Part shown: positions 15,429 through 24,245 of the stretch, one piece after another | How positions within the stretch are numbered: position 1 is the stretch's first letter | Layout: each line of letters begins with the position of its first letter | Source: Dehalococcoidia bacterium | Lineage (GTDB): Bacteria > Chloroflexota > Dehalococcoidia > Dehalococcoidales > JAUXAP01 | Direction: 5' to 3' | Length of the DNA: 46,332 nucleotides | NCBI GenBank assembly: GCA_030619865.1 | Contig: JAUXAP010000006.1 | Span: 1-46,332, forward strand | The notes under the pieces: generated by a model | Told to the model about the DNA's origin: nothing | What the model saw: only the letters and a program-made list of their open reading frames with translations | Database searches by the model: none | Program-made: the position numbers and the translations under genes

Positions 15429-16301
15429 TCACAAGTCTTCCACGATTCGGTAAATATCTTCGTAAGCCTTGCCAAAGTCGGGGGTTTCCTTTTCCAGCTT
15501 ATTTTTCAAAGCGGTCATTCTCTTTACAAATTGTTGCCGGTCTTTATTAGCCACCAGCTCAGCCCATGCTTTAGCCTTGCTTTGGAACAGCTTTTCCACC
15601 TCTGCCATCTTGGGCAAACTCGTTTGCAGAGAGGCATAAAACTCGGCATCCTCTGAGATAACGCTCTCTACCAATGTTAGTAGCACTTTATAGGTAATCC
15701 CGCCGATGTCTTTCATCTGTTTCAGGTTATCAAAGCTCAGCAGGGTATCAGCGGAAACCAGGGCAATGAAGTGAGAAAGCCCCAGAATGATAGTCATCAT
15801 TTCATCATGTTTTTGAGGAGTCATTAAAGTAGCTCTAGCACCTCTAGCTTCTAAATACTCCCCAACTTTTTGAGCCAGGGTTTTTTCTCTCTCATTGGTA
15901 GGTGTCAGGATAAAATTCTGATTGGCAATACCCCTGGCGCCAGGACCAAACATTGGATGCACACCCAGCACTAATCCCGTTTTTATATGCTTATGCATTG
16001 TTTCAACCGGAAACGTCTTGATGGAGGTAATGTCTACAATGACTTGCTCAGGATGTGTGTAGGGGGCTATTTGTTTCACAACCTCATCAAAACTGCCTAT
16101 CGGCACTGAGATTAAAACCACATCAGCATCTTTAACCGCTTCGGCATTATTAGTGGTAACCTCAACACTTAGCTGCTGTTTAACCTCAAGCAGCTTTCCT
16201 TCGTTTCTGCCGGCGATTATGACCTCTTTACCATCCTTTAGCAGAAAGTTGGCAAACCACCGCCCCATCTTGCCGTAGCCACCAATTATGGCTATCTTCA
16301 A
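15429..16301 (-). CDS. tyrA: Prephenate dehydrogenase
   Basis: The last gene of the aro operon, 290 aa from the chosen start. It oxidatively decarboxylates prephenate to 4-hydroxyphenylpyruvate for tyrosine. The N-terminal Rossmann motif is IAIIGGYGKMGRWFANFL, followed by VVLISVPIGSFDEV and the catalytic-region LGVHPMFGPGA; the rest is the helical dimer domain. No ACT domain is present, so feedback control by tyrosine through that domain is not expected. A TTG at 16301 preceded by GGAGG fits MKIAIIGG as the true start; a TTG at 16313 with AAAGG is the alternative. It lies directly after pheA. Confidence 0.92.
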   Translation of the reverse strand: MKIAIIGGYGKMGRWFANFLLKDGKEVIIAGRNEGKLLEVKQQLSVEVTTNNAEAVKDADVVLISVPIGSFDEVVKQIAPYTHPEQVIVDITSIKTFPVETMHKHIKTGLVLGVHPMFGPGARGIANQNFILTPTNEREKTLAQKVGEYLEARGARATLMTPQKHDEMMTIILGLSHFIALVSADTLLSFDNLKQMKDIGGITYKVLLTLVESVISEDAEFYASLQTSLPKMAEVEKLFQSKAKAWAELVANKDRQQFVKRMTALKNKLEKETPDFGKAYEDIYRIVEDL

Positions 16302-16321
16302 CAAACCCTCCAAGGTTACCT

Positions 16322-17398
16322 TTACTTGGCTTTAGGATACGAACCCAAGACTTTTACAAAGATGGAGGAATCTCTCAGGTGCTCTAAAGCCCCTCGAGGT
16401 GCTTTATCCTCACGATGACCTTCAAAGTCCAAATAAAAATTATATTCCCACGGCTTTTGCCTTGTTGGCCTGGACTCAATCTTGGTCAAGTTGATATTTC
16501 TATCAGCGAGTTCTTTAAGGAATTCATGCAGTGCTCCGGGTCTATGCCTTACTGAGAACACTACGGATGTTTTGTCATCTCCTGATGGCGGAGAATCCTG
16601 TTTAGCTAAAATAAAAAATCTGGTGAAATTTATCGGATTATCCTCTATTTCTCTGGATAGAATCTCCATCCCGTAGATTTCGGCAGCTCTTGGGCTGGCA
16701 ATGGCACCACCATCTGTTATCCCCTTCTCTTTTATCATTTTCACGCTGCCAGCAGTATCATAGGTTGGGATTACTTCGCAGCCTAACTGTTTTAAAAAGG
16801 CCTTACACTGCCCCAGTGCCTGTGGATGAGAGTAAACCTTTTTTATCAAATCCAGTCTCGTCCCCGGGTTAGCTATCAGGCAGTGACCGACCCGAAGCTC
16901 TATCTCACCACTCACCATGAGAACTGAGTCCAGAAGCAGGTCATACGCCTGGCTTATACTTCCCTCCAATGAATTCTCGATAGGAATAATACCAAACTGC
17001 GTCTCGCCCTGTTCCACAGCCCTGAAGACATCCTCTAAGCTTTCACAAGGTTTGACCTGAACTGAAGATCCGAAAAAGTTAAAGGCAACCTCCTCACTAT
17101 AGGCACCAATCTCACCCTGGAAAGCGACTACTATCTCCTCTGTTTTTTGTATATCCTTACAAACTGTAATTATTTGCCGGTAGATACTAGCCATAGCTTC
17201 CTCACCTAGCTTTTCATCACGAGCAAGTCTCTTGATATTTTCCAGTATCCTCTTTTCTCTACCCAGGTCCTCAATTTGCCTCCCCTGTTTCTTTTTCTCC
17301 TCACCTACTTCTTCAGTTATTCTTATCCGCTCACCCATAAGCCTGACTATTTCGGTATCAACTTTATCTATCTTTTTCCTCAAATCTTCTAAACTCAT
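16322..17398 (-). CDS. pheA: Bifunctional chorismate mutase / prephenate dehydratase
   Basis: A 358-aa P-protein. Residues 1-90 are an AroQ-type chorismate mutase ([19 protein letters not shown]). From about 92 the prephenate dehydratase follows ([19 protein letters not shown]) with its catalytic TRF motif in NFTRFFIL. About 275-358 is an ACT domain with the phenylalanine-binding-type ESRP motif (TKIESRPTR). It converts chorismate to prephenate and then phenylpyruvate, and should be inhibited by phenylalanine through the ACT domain. The start overlaps the aroC stop by 4 bases. The mutase also supplies prephenate to TyrA, encoded next. Confidence 0.96.
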   Translation of the reverse strand: MSLEDLRKKIDKVDTEIVRLMGERIRITEEVGEEKKKQGRQIEDLGREKRILENIKRLARDEKLGEEAMASIYRQIITVCKDIQKTEEIVVAFQGEIGAYSEEVAFNFFGSSVQVKPCESLEDVFRAVEQGETQFGIIPIENSLEGSISQAYDLLLDSVLMVSGEIELRVGHCLIANPGTRLDLIKKVYSHPQALGQCKAFLKQLGCEVIPTYDTAGSVKMIKEKGITDGGAIASPRAAEIYGMEILSREIEDNPINFTRFFILAKQDSPPSGDDKTSVVFSVRHRPGALHEFLKELADRNINLTKIESRPTRQKPWEYNFYLDFEGHREDKAPRGALEHLRDSSIFVKVLGSYPKAK

Positions 17399-18486
17399 TT
17401 TATCACCTCCGGTATTAGTCCAGCCCTCATCGCGAAGTCGCAGAGGGTTACTGCCATCATTGATTTTACAACGACAACAGCTCTGGGCACAATACAGGTA
17501 TCGTGTCTTCCTCCGACCACCAAACTTGAGCTTTCCATGCTTTCCATATTTACTGTTTCCTGGCTTCTGGCTATAGACGACGTTGGTTTAACAGCCACCC
17601 GGACCACTATCGGCATACCATTGCTTATTCCTCCGAGTATGCCGCCAGCATTATTGGTCACAGTAACTATCTCACCATTCCTGATGGTGAACGGGTCGTT
17701 ATTCTCCGACCCCCTTTTCCCAGCGGCTGAGAAGCCTGAGCCAAACTCAATCCCTTTGATGGCTGGGATAGCAAAGAGGGCTTTGGCTAACTCTCCTTCC
17801 AAAGTATCAAAGACCGGCTCCCCCAAACCGACGGGAACATTTAGAGCTATACCTTCTATAATCCCACCAATACTATCACCTTCCTTTTTTACTTTCTCAA
17901 TTACTCTGGTCATCTCTTCAGCCGCCTTCAGGTCAGCACATCTAACCGGATTTCCCCAAACATTTTTTCTTATTTCTTCAAACCCCTTTGGCTTAGCTTT
18001 TATCCCTCCTATTTCAATAGTATGAGCCAGAACCTCAATATTTATCAGACTAAGTAATTTCTTAGCAATGGCTCCAGCCATGACAAAAGTCGCTGTGATT
18101 CTTCCCGAAAACCTACCTCCGCCCCTGAAATCATTAAAGCCCCCATGCTTCATAAAGGCGGTATAGTCAGCATGACCGGGCCGAGGCAAGAATCTAATCT
18201 TTTCATATTCACTGGAATCAACATCCTTATTCCATATCAATAAACAAATGGGCGCACCAGTAGTGTGCCCATTGAATATGCCGGAAAGAACCTCAACTTT
18301 ATCTTCTTCCACCCTCCTTGTCGTTATCGTACCTACCCCCGGTTTTCTTTTATCCACCTCTCTCTGGATATCTTCCTCAGTAATAATCAAACCGGCTGGA
18401 CAGCCATCAACGATGACGCCTACGCACCTACCGTGGCTTTCACCAAAGCTTGTTATCGTAAAAAGTCTACCAAAACTATTTTCCAT
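17395..18486 (-). CDS. aroC: Chorismate synthase
   Basis: A full-length (363 aa) FMN-dependent chorismate synthase, the seventh step of the shikimate pathway. Signatures: [18 protein letters not shown] near the N-terminus, [22 protein letters not shown] and the C-terminal [12 protein letters not shown]. It removes phosphate from EPSP to form chorismate and needs reduced FMN. It directly abuts aroA (the stop at 18487 and this start at 18486 are adjacent) and overlaps pheA by 4 bases. Confidence 0.97.
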   Translation of the reverse strand: MENSFGRLFTITSFGESHGRCVGVIVDGCPAGLIITEEDIQREVDKRKPGVGTITTRRVEEDKVEVLSGIFNGHTTGAPICLLIWNKDVDSSEYEKIRFLPRPGHADYTAFMKHGGFNDFRGGGRFSGRITATFVMAGAIAKKLLSLINIEVLAHTIEIGGIKAKPKGFEEIRKNVWGNPVRCADLKAAEEMTRVIEKVKKEGDSIGGIIEGIALNVPVGLGEPVFDTLEGELAKALFAIPAIKGIEFGSGFSAAGKRGSENNDPFTIRNGEIVTVTNNAGGILGGISNGMPIVVRVAVKPTSSIARSQETVNMESMESSSLVVGGRHDTCIVPRAVVVVKSMMAVTLCDFAMRAGLIPEVIK

Positions 18487-19740
18487 CTATGCCCACCTTG
18501 CTCCTATACTTTTTAGTTTATCCCAAAACTCAGGATATGTCTTGGAGACACATTCGGCACCCTCTATTATTATGTCACCAACTGCTGAGCCAAGTACGCT
18601 GAAAGCCATGGCAATTCGGTGGTCACCTCTGCTATCTATAACTGAACCCTGTGGCTCTGAGCCAGTGATAGTTAATTTGTTTCTCCCCTCGGTGACCTTT
18701 ATACCCATTCTCAAAAGCCCCTCGTTTATAGCGGCTACCCTATCTGATTCCTTGAGTCGGGCTCTTTCTATACCGGTAAACTCACTCACTCCGTTAGCTA
18801 CTGATGCCAGAACCGCCAGGGTCGGCAGAAGGTCTATGCAGTCGGACAAGTCGGCTCGTATTGCATTTAGTTTTGACCTTTTCACTGTAACTGAATTTTT
18901 GTTTACCTTGACTAAGGCTCCCATATCTCTCAAGAAGTCAACTATTATCCTATCACCTTGCCGACTTTCCGGATTTAGGTTTTCAACTTCTATCTCTCCA
19001 GACAAGGCACCCAGAGCCAAAAAGTACGAAGCCGAAGACCAGTCCCCTTGCACCTCGTATTTAGCTGGCTTATAGGTTTGTCTGGATATGACAAATTCTG
19101 TAAGGTCTTCAGCCACGTTTATTTTTATACCAAATTTCCCCAGGCAATCTATAGTCATCAGTACGAAAGGCTTTGATTCTAAGGGTGTGGTCAGCCTGAT
19201 TGTCATCCCCTCTTCGGCAAAAGGGGATATAAATAATAAAGCTGACACAAATTGAGAGCTTACATTGCCCGGCAGCTGGGTCGCTCCACCCTTTAACCTG
19301 CCCCCACCAACAATTATCGAGGCTGCTTCACTCTGGTAGGAACAGTCAACCCCTAATTGCCTGAGGGCCTGGATTAAAGGTTTGATTGGCCTTTTCGAGA
19401 GAGAGGGGCCGGGGATTAACTTGCATTTCCCCGGGATTAATGAACCGATGGCAGTCATAAATCTTAACGTCGCCGCTGATTCGCCGCAGAATAGGTCTGT
19501 GTCCGGCTCATGGAAATTGCCTCCAATGACACGCCACAAATCCTCTTCCTGACGAACATCAACTCCAACCTTATTTAATACATTTATGGCAGCCTCGGTA
19601 TCATCGGAGCTTAAGGGGTGTATTATTTCGCTTTCACCCTTGGCCAGAGCAGCGCACATTAAGCCCCGAATAGTATAACTTTTTGAAGACGGAGCTTGAA
19701 TCTTTCCCTTTACTTCGCTTTTATAAATTGAGACCTTCAT
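18487..19740 (-). CDS. aroA: 3-phosphoshikimate 1-carboxyvinyltransferase (EPSP synthase)
   Basis: A 417-aa EPSP synthase, joining phosphoenolpyruvate to shikimate-3-phosphate. Substrate-binding residues are visible in PSSKSYTIR (K20, S21, R25) and in LKESDR and DHRIAMAF. The loop aligned to E. coli GNAGTAMRP reads GESAATLRF here. That puts Ala89 at the Gly96 position and Phe94 at the Pro101 position, changes in the region that sets glyphosate sensitivity. The start overlaps the aroK stop by 20 bases, in another frame. Confidence 0.96.
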   Translation of the reverse strand: MKVSIYKSEVKGKIQAPSSKSYTIRGLMCAALAKGESEIIHPLSSDDTEAAINVLNKVGVDVRQEEDLWRVIGGNFHEPDTDLFCGESAATLRFMTAIGSLIPGKCKLIPGPSLSKRPIKPLIQALRQLGVDCSYQSEAASIIVGGGRLKGGATQLPGNVSSQFVSALLFISPFAEEGMTIRLTTPLESKPFVLMTIDCLGKFGIKINVAEDLTEFVISRQTYKPAKYEVQGDWSSASYFLALGALSGEIEVENLNPESRQGDRIIVDFLRDMGALVKVNKNSVTVKRSKLNAIRADLSDCIDLLPTLAVLASVANGVSEFTGIERARLKESDRVAAINEGLLRMGIKVTEGRNKLTITGSEPQGSVIDSRGDHRIAMAFSVLGSAVGDIIIEGAECVSKTYPEFWDKLKSIGARWA

Positions 19741-20251
19741 CTCTTTTTATCCTGTCTATTATTTGCTCAGTAACAGAATCAATATCCAGTTTTGAGGTAT
19801 CTACGGTAATATCCGCAGCCTGCTTATAAAAAGGCTCCCGAAATCGCAAAAGCTCCCGAATTTTCACCGCTTTGTTGCCGCTAGCAAGGAGCGGTCTTTC
19901 CCCCCTCTTGCCTGATACCCGCTGGAGGATTACTGTCGGGGAAGCAGTTAGATAAACTATTGTAGACTCCCTTTTCAGCCGGTCAATATTTATTTGATTG
20001 AGAACTATCCCTCCTCCACAAGCGATAACTAAATCTTTATTCTTTGAAACCTCTTTAGTGACCTTAATCTCAAGCTCACGAAAAGCAATTTCACCATCCT
20101 GCTGGAAGATTTCAGGGATGGGTTTCCCAGCCTTCTGCTCAATTAAGGAATCCAGCTCAACAAACTTTTTATCCAGTTTTTTAGCCAGAGCTTTGCCAAC
20201 CCCAGTTTTCCCCGTCCCCATGAAACCTATTAGAGCAATATTAGTTTTCAT
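19721..20251 (-). CDS. aroK: Shikimate kinase
   Basis: A 176-aa P-loop kinase that phosphorylates shikimate at O3. Walker A is GFMGTGKTGVGKALA, the shikimate-binding Asp and Arg are in VELDSLIEQ and FRELE, and ACGGGIV is the third family motif. The lid region contains KRGERPLL. Length is standard. The start overlaps aroE by 11 bases and the end overlaps aroA by 20 bases. Confidence 0.96.
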   Translation of the reverse strand: MKTNIALIGFMGTGKTGVGKALAKKLDKKFVELDSLIEQKAGKPIPEIFQQDGEIAFRELEIKVTKEVSKNKDLVIACGGGIVLNQINIDRLKRESTIVYLTASPTVILQRVSGKRGERPLLASGNKAVKIRELLRFREPFYKQAADITVDTSKLDIDSVTEQIIDRIKRDEGLNL

Positions 20252-21113
20252 GTCCTTCTAGCACTTTAATTACTTCATTTCTCATCAGTTCAACTGGCGC
20301 CTTCAGACCAGTCCATTTCTCAAAAGCAAGAGCTCCCTGCCAAACCAGCATATCAAGTCCCCCTATAGCTCTGGCGCCAGCTGCCTCAGCTTCTTTCAGC
20401 AACTTGGTTTTGATAGGATTAGACACGATATCAACAACAATTAGAGCCGGCTTAAGCAGATTAGATGCCACCAGAGTCTCATCAATATTGGGACTCATGC
20501 CTACGCTCGTAGCATTGACCAGAATGTCGGCTTTCTCTAGAGCTTTCGTCAAGTTCTCACTATCCAATGGCAAAGCTTTTACCCTCTTCTTAAAAATCCT
20601 TGAAACACTATCGGCGCACTCCTCTGCTTTAGACAAGGTCCTATTCAGTATAGTCAAGTTAGCACCCCTCTCGGCGAGGATAAAGGAAACTCCCCTAGAA
20701 GCTCCACCGGCGCCTATAATGACTACACTTTTCCCCTCCGGCTCAACCCCCTTTTCCAGCAGAACCTGCATAAACCCGGTAGCATCGGTATTGTAGCCTC
20801 GCAAAACTCCGCCATAATTGACCACGGTATTAACAGCACCTATCTTCTCTGCCAGAGGGTCTAATTCATCCAGAAATTGGATGATAGCCACTTTGTGAGG
20901 TATGGTAACATTCAGTCCTCTTATATTCAGGGCTCTCACACCGTCGATAGCCTTAGCTAATTCTTCCCGCTTCACCTTAAAGGGAAGATACAAATAATCC
21001 AGGCCCATGTCACTAAAAGCGGCATTTTGTATTATCGGTGACATAGTATGCTCTACAGGGTCGCCGATTATCCCGCAGACCTTTGTTTTTCCTGATATGT
21101 ACCTGCCTCTCAT
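20241..21113 (-). CDS. aroE: Shikimate dehydrogenase
   Basis: A 290-aa NADP-dependent enzyme reducing 3-dehydroshikimate to shikimate. The substrate-binding segment SPIIQNAAF, the catalytic Lys in NVTIPHK, and the nucleotide-binding GAGGASRGVSF followed by NRT (the NADP-selecting region) are all present, as is GGLDMLVWQGALAFEKWTG at the C-terminus. The start overlaps the aroD stop by 4 bases. Confidence 0.96.
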   Translation of the reverse strand: MRGRYISGKTKVCGIIGDPVEHTMSPIIQNAAFSDMGLDYLYLPFKVKREELAKAIDGVRALNIRGLNVTIPHKVAIIQFLDELDPLAEKIGAVNTVVNYGGVLRGYNTDATGFMQVLLEKGVEPEGKSVVIIGAGGASRGVSFILAERGANLTILNRTLSKAEECADSVSRIFKKRVKALPLDSENLTKALEKADILVNATSVGMSPNIDETLVASNLLKPALIVVDIVSNPIKTKLLKEAEAAGARAIGGLDMLVWQGALAFEKWTGLKAPVELMRNEVIKVLEGHEN

Positions 21114-21766
21114 TCTATCACCATCCCATAGAGCTTCCTCAGTTCTCCTGCTGTTATTTGACCAGAAGCGGATTCCTTACCTTTCTCAATTGAGGCATAG
21201 ACGAAATCGCCACCAACCAGAGGGCAAAGAACCCGACTCATAAAGCCTAAAGGACCCATAGCAAACGAAACCACTCTAGTTTCAGGGAACTCTGAGATTA
21301 GCTGTAAGGCGGTTAGATTATCCCCCAATCTTTGCGCGGTGGTAACCACCTTACATATATCAGCACCAGCGTCCAGCTGTCTTTGTACTATCTCCTTCAG
21401 GCTCTCGAGAGGGGGAGTCATCTCCAGTTCATGAAAAGAAAGAAGACATTTGGCTCGCTTTTTAATCAGCTCTATAGTTTTCCCAAGGTTTACCGTCCCA
21501 AGTTCAATATCAACTATATCTGCCCCCAGTTCGCTGGCGTTAATAAGCTCCTCTATTCTTTCCACTTCGCTCTTTTTCCAATTGCCTCCCTCGCTGGCAC
21601 TTCTATTACAAGCTATCCACGGTTTCCTAAGCTGTTTAACTAATTGTTGCCAGCCGTTACCGATTAGGTCAATTCGCACCTCTAGTAAATCAACAAACGG
21701 TTCGACTTCCCTCAAGGCTTGGGGGTTGTTATCTACTATAACTGCGCAGACTCTAGGTCTCTTCAT
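21110..21766 (-). CDS. aroD: 3-dehydroquinate dehydratase, type I
   Basis: A 218-aa Schiff-base (class I) dehydroquinase. The N-terminal strand with the substrate Glu/Arg pair reads LLEVRIDLI. The catalytic His is in LLSFHELE and the Schiff-base Lys in ICKVVTTA. The C-terminal substrate loop is near SASGQIT. It dehydrates 3-dehydroquinate to 3-dehydroshikimate. The start overlaps aroB by 14 bases. The presence of type I rather than type II enzyme is consistent with the operon being a coherent biosynthetic unit. Confidence 0.95.
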   Translation of the reverse strand: MKRPRVCAVIVDNNPQALREVEPFVDLLEVRIDLIGNGWQQLVKQLRKPWIACNRSASEGGNWKKSEVERIEELINASELGADIVDIELGTVNLGKTIELIKKRAKCLLSFHELEMTPPLESLKEIVQRQLDAGADICKVVTTAQRLGDNLTALQLISEFPETRVVSFAMGPLGFMSRVLCPLVGGDFVYASIEKGKESASGQITAGELRKLYGMVIE

Positions 21767-22841
21767 TCTGACTGACCAAAACCTCCTCGACTAACGAGGG
21801 ACTTACCTCATCAGTGATAAATACTTTTCCTATAGATTTAGGCAAGATGAACCTTATCTTGCCTTTCAAAATCTTCTTGTCGTGCCGCATAGCCTGGATT
21901 ATCTTGTCTACCTCAAGCTTTGGAATCTTTATCGGCAAGTCGGCTCTCTGGATAAGGCTCCTCAACCTCGCTAACTCGTCTTTATCAAGCACTCCGAGCT
22001 TGACGGAGATTTTTCCTGCCGCTAGCATACCGAGAGCGACTGCCTCCCCATGCCATATTCTAAAATCTGAGACAGATTCAATAGCATGGCCGATGGTATG
22101 ACCGTAGTTTAAAATATTTCTCAACCCCGTGTCCTTCTCATCTTTTTCGACTACTTTGGCTTTAGTTTGAGCCGACCTAAAAACAGTTTCCTCAAGCAAA
22201 CTTTCTTCAAGTGACTTTATCCGGTCAAGATTTCTCTCAAGATAGGTGAAAAATTCTTTATCCCAGATAACCCCATATTTTATGACCTCGGCCAGTCCGT
22301 TAGCCAGGGCCCGGCTGGAAAGGGTGCTTAAGGTGGTGATATCCGTAATTACTAACCTCGGTTGGTAGAATGCCCCTATTTTATTCTTTAATTGGCCCTG
22401 GTCTACCGCTACCTTACCACCGATACTGCTATCAACCTGTGCCAGCAGGGTGGTTGGTATTTGTATAAGCGGCATCCCCCGTAAATAGGTAGCGGCAACG
22501 AATCCCGCCAAATCTCCAGTGACTCCACCACCCAGGGCTAAAATAGGGGTCATCCTTTCCGCATGGCAGTCAGCAAGTTCATCGTATAGCCGGCTGGCAG
22601 TCCCTAGTGATTTCTGCTCCTCCCCCTCAGGAATCTCCAAGGTGATTACCTGGAACCCATCACTGGTGAGATTCCGCCGCAGAGTGTTGCCATACAGTTT
22701 TTTCACTGCGGAGTCGGTAATAATGACTAGTTTATCGCTGAACCCGATTCCTTTTAACTGCTGCCCGGTCTGCGCAAGTAACCCTGAACCCACACAGACT
22801 TCATAGCTGTTGTTGCCAAGCCGAACCTTAATCTTTCTCAT
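21753..22841 (-). CDS. aroB: 3-dehydroquinate synthase
   Basis: A 362-aa NAD- and metal-dependent enzyme that cyclises DAHP to 3-dehydroquinate. Motifs: GGGVTGDLAGFVAA, PTTLLAQVDSSIGGKVAVD, GLAEVIKYG, and the metal ligands in NYGHTIGHAIE and WHGEAVALGM. Length and motif order are those of a complete enzyme. It begins 11 bases after aroF. Confidence 0.97.
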   Translation of the reverse strand: MRKIKVRLGNNSYEVCVGSGLLAQTGQQLKGIGFSDKLVIITDSAVKKLYGNTLRRNLTSDGFQVITLEIPEGEEQKSLGTASRLYDELADCHAERMTPILALGGGVTGDLAGFVAATYLRGMPLIQIPTTLLAQVDSSIGGKVAVDQGQLKNKIGAFYQPRLVITDITTLSTLSSRALANGLAEVIKYGVIWDKEFFTYLERNLDRIKSLEESLLEETVFRSAQTKAKVVEKDEKDTGLRNILNYGHTIGHAIESVSDFRIWHGEAVALGMLAAGKISVKLGVLDKDELARLRSLIQRADLPIKIPKLEVDKIIQAMRHDKKILKGKIRFILPKSIGKVFITDEVSPSLVEEVLVSQNEET

Positions 22842-22852
22842 CTGATATAACC

Positions 22853-23920
22853 TTAATCTTTATTCCTCTTGGAAGGATTCACTTTATGGATTCTCCGGCA
22901 GGCATCAATTACATCTTTAAGTTCATCAGGCGTAATTGCTTGTGGGCCATCAACCAGCGCCTCCGCCGGGTTATGGTGCGCCTCAATCATCAATCCGCTG
23001 GCTCCGGCCGCTATTGCGGCACAACTCATGCTCAAGATAAGGTCTCTACGTCCCGTGGCATGGCTGGGGTCAACAAGCACCGGCAGGTAAGTCTCCTTTT
23101 GAATCACTGGGACAGAGGCAAGGTCAAGCATATACCTTGTGTAGCTTTTACCTTTCCCTACGGGTAGTATCCCTCTTTCACATAAAATGATATCCTTATT
23201 ACCCGCAGCGGCAATATATTCAGCAAAAGACAAGAATTCCTCGATACCAGCCCCGAAATGTCTTTTTAACATAACGGGTTTACCCTTGGTTGCCGCCTTG
23301 GTGAGCAGGTCTTGGTCATACATATTCCTGGCTCCTATTTGAAGTATATCAACATACTCTGCCACCAAGTCAACCTGTGCTTCCCCTCTTATTTCGGTTA
23401 TAGTTGGTAATCCAAACTCCCTTCCAGCTTCACGCAACCAGTCTAAAGCTTCCTCTGCTTCTTCTCGTCCCCCAGCCCCCAGCCCCTGGAAGGAATGAAC
23501 TGAGCTCCTTGGCTTAAAAATACCCCCTCTCAGAATATGTCCACCAGCCCTCTTTACTCCTTCTGCAATCTTAAACAATTGCGCTTTGTTTTCCACAGCA
23601 CAAGGACCAACGATGAACACCGGCTCATCGCCGCCTATCTCAATGTCCCCCACCCTGACTACCATACGCTCACTCATTCCTTCAAAGAACTTACCATATT
23701 CCCGGCTGATTAGCTTATAAGGAATTTCAATCTTAATCACCTCTTTTACTCCGGGCAGAACGGCAAAGTGATCAAATGGTATTTTCCTTTCGTCTCCCAC
23801 TAGCCCAATCACAGTCCTATAAGCTCCTTTGGAGACATCGGCTCTTAGACCGTATTTCTTTATCTCCCTTATTACATGGGCTATTTGTTCCTTTGTAGCG
23901 TCAGTTTCCATTATTATCAT
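22853..23920 (-). CDS. aroF: 3-deoxy-7-phosphoheptulonate (DAHP) synthase, type I-beta
   Basis: The first gene of the operon and the first step of the pathway, 355 aa. Residues 1-70 (MIIMETDATKEQIAHVI onward) are the ferredoxin-like regulatory domain of Thermotoga-type DAHP synthases. The barrel then shows FIVGPCAVEN, LRGGIFKPRSS, the substrate and metal residues in VMLKRHFGAG, ILCERGI, LVDPSHATGRR and GLMIEAHHNP. The domain arrangement implies allosteric feedback by an aromatic amino acid. The ATG follows a GGGAGGTG ribosome-binding site. It is preceded by a leader peptide and an attenuator, listed separately. Confidence 0.96.
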   Translation of the reverse strand: MIIMETDATKEQIAHVIREIKKYGLRADVSKGAYRTVIGLVGDERKIPFDHFAVLPGVKEVIKIEIPYKLISREYGKFFEGMSERMVVRVGDIEIGGDEPVFIVGPCAVENKAQLFKIAEGVKRAGGHILRGGIFKPRSSVHSFQGLGAGGREEAEEALDWLREAGREFGLPTITEIRGEAQVDLVAEYVDILQIGARNMYDQDLLTKAATKGKPVMLKRHFGAGIEEFLSFAEYIAAAGNKDIILCERGILPVGKGKSYTRYMLDLASVPVIQKETYLPVLVDPSHATGRRDLILSMSCAAIAAGASGLMIEAHHNPAEALVDGPQAITPDELKDVIDACRRIHKVNPSKRNKD

Positions 23921-24004
23921 TTTTCACCTCCCGATATTTTAACTGTCATTAGAACCTGAAAGTACTCCTTTTTGATGCATGCCTTTTAGCACTCTAAAGA
24001 TAAA

Positions 24005-24028
24005 GAACCCTCCCGCTTGGGAAGGTTC
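24005..24028 (-). terminator. Attenuator terminator of the aro operon
   Basis: On the minus strand GAACCTTCCC (24028-24019) and GGGAGGGTTC (24014-24005) form a 10-bp stem with one G-U pair and an AAGC loop, followed by TTTATCTTT. It lies 43 bases after the leader-peptide stop and 84 bases before aroF. An intrinsic terminator located before the first gene implies transcription attenuation. Its 5' arm can also pair with the antiterminator segment at 24082-24092. Confidence 0.78.
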
Positions 24029-24070
24029 CTTCTAAGTTTCAAATTTGCTGCCTATTATGTACCTATATTT

Positions 24071-24160
24071 TCACACCAAAGCCTCCCAAGCGCACCGGGT
24101 ACGCCCCGGAAATGTAAAATAGGTATAATACCATCCGCGGGAGACAATATAAATTAACAT
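24071..24160 (-). CDS. Aromatic-rich leader peptide of the aro operon (29 aa)
   Basis: A 29-codon ORF whose codons 10-17 (24133-24110) read WYYTYFTF: one Trp, three Tyr and two Phe in eight residues, with a second Trp at codon 25. It is the first AUG after the predicted transcription start and precedes the terminator of an operon that makes all three aromatic amino acids' precursor. Such a run is the hallmark of a ribosome-mediated attenuation leader (as in trp, pheA and pheST leaders). The Shine-Dalgarno is weak (TATAGAA before ATG), the main reservation. The tail of the ORF overlaps the antiterminator segment, as the mechanism requires. Confidence 0.75.
   Translation of the reverse strand: MLIYIVSRGWYYTYFTFPGRTRCAWEALV
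24082..24092 (-). promoter_or_regulatory. Antiterminator segment in the aro leader
   Basis: The RNA CGCUUGGGAGG (24092-24082) can pair over 11 bp, with one G-U, with CUUCCCAAGCG (24024-24014), which comprises part of the terminator's 5' arm plus its loop. The two pairings exclude each other. A ribosome stalled on codons 10-17 leaves this segment free and would favour read-through; a ribosome reaching the stop at 24071 covers it and lets the terminator form. A small hairpin, CCGGG with CCCGG (24109-24095), lies between and may be a pause site. Confidence 0.7.
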
Positions 24161-24188
24161 TTCTATAAACTCAGTTTCTTTTGAATTT

Positions 24189-24217
24189 ACTGTATCACAA
24201 AAAATATAACCTGTCAA
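24189..24217 (-). promoter_or_regulatory. Promoter of the aro operon
   Basis: On the minus strand TTGACA (24212-24217) and TACAGT (24189-24194) have a 17-base spacer. Initiation near 24182 would put the leader-peptide AUG about 22 bases from the 5' end and give a leader of about 260 bases before aroF. Confidence 0.65.
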
Positions 24218-24245
24218 CTGACTGTGCCCATCATTTAGTCTTTGA

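Noticed and set aside
17537-19075. Long plus-strand frames (17537-18025, 18248-19075) inside aroC and aroA
   Set aside because: They mirror the codon bias of genuine genes on the other strand; their composition (Ser/Pro/Ile-rich, no motifs) is typical of antisense frames.
24005-24180. T-box riboswitch upstream of aroF
   Set aside because: The terminator carries GGAACC, which at first suggests a T-box, but the AGGGTGGNACCGCG core and specifier stem are absent and a leader peptide explains the structure better.
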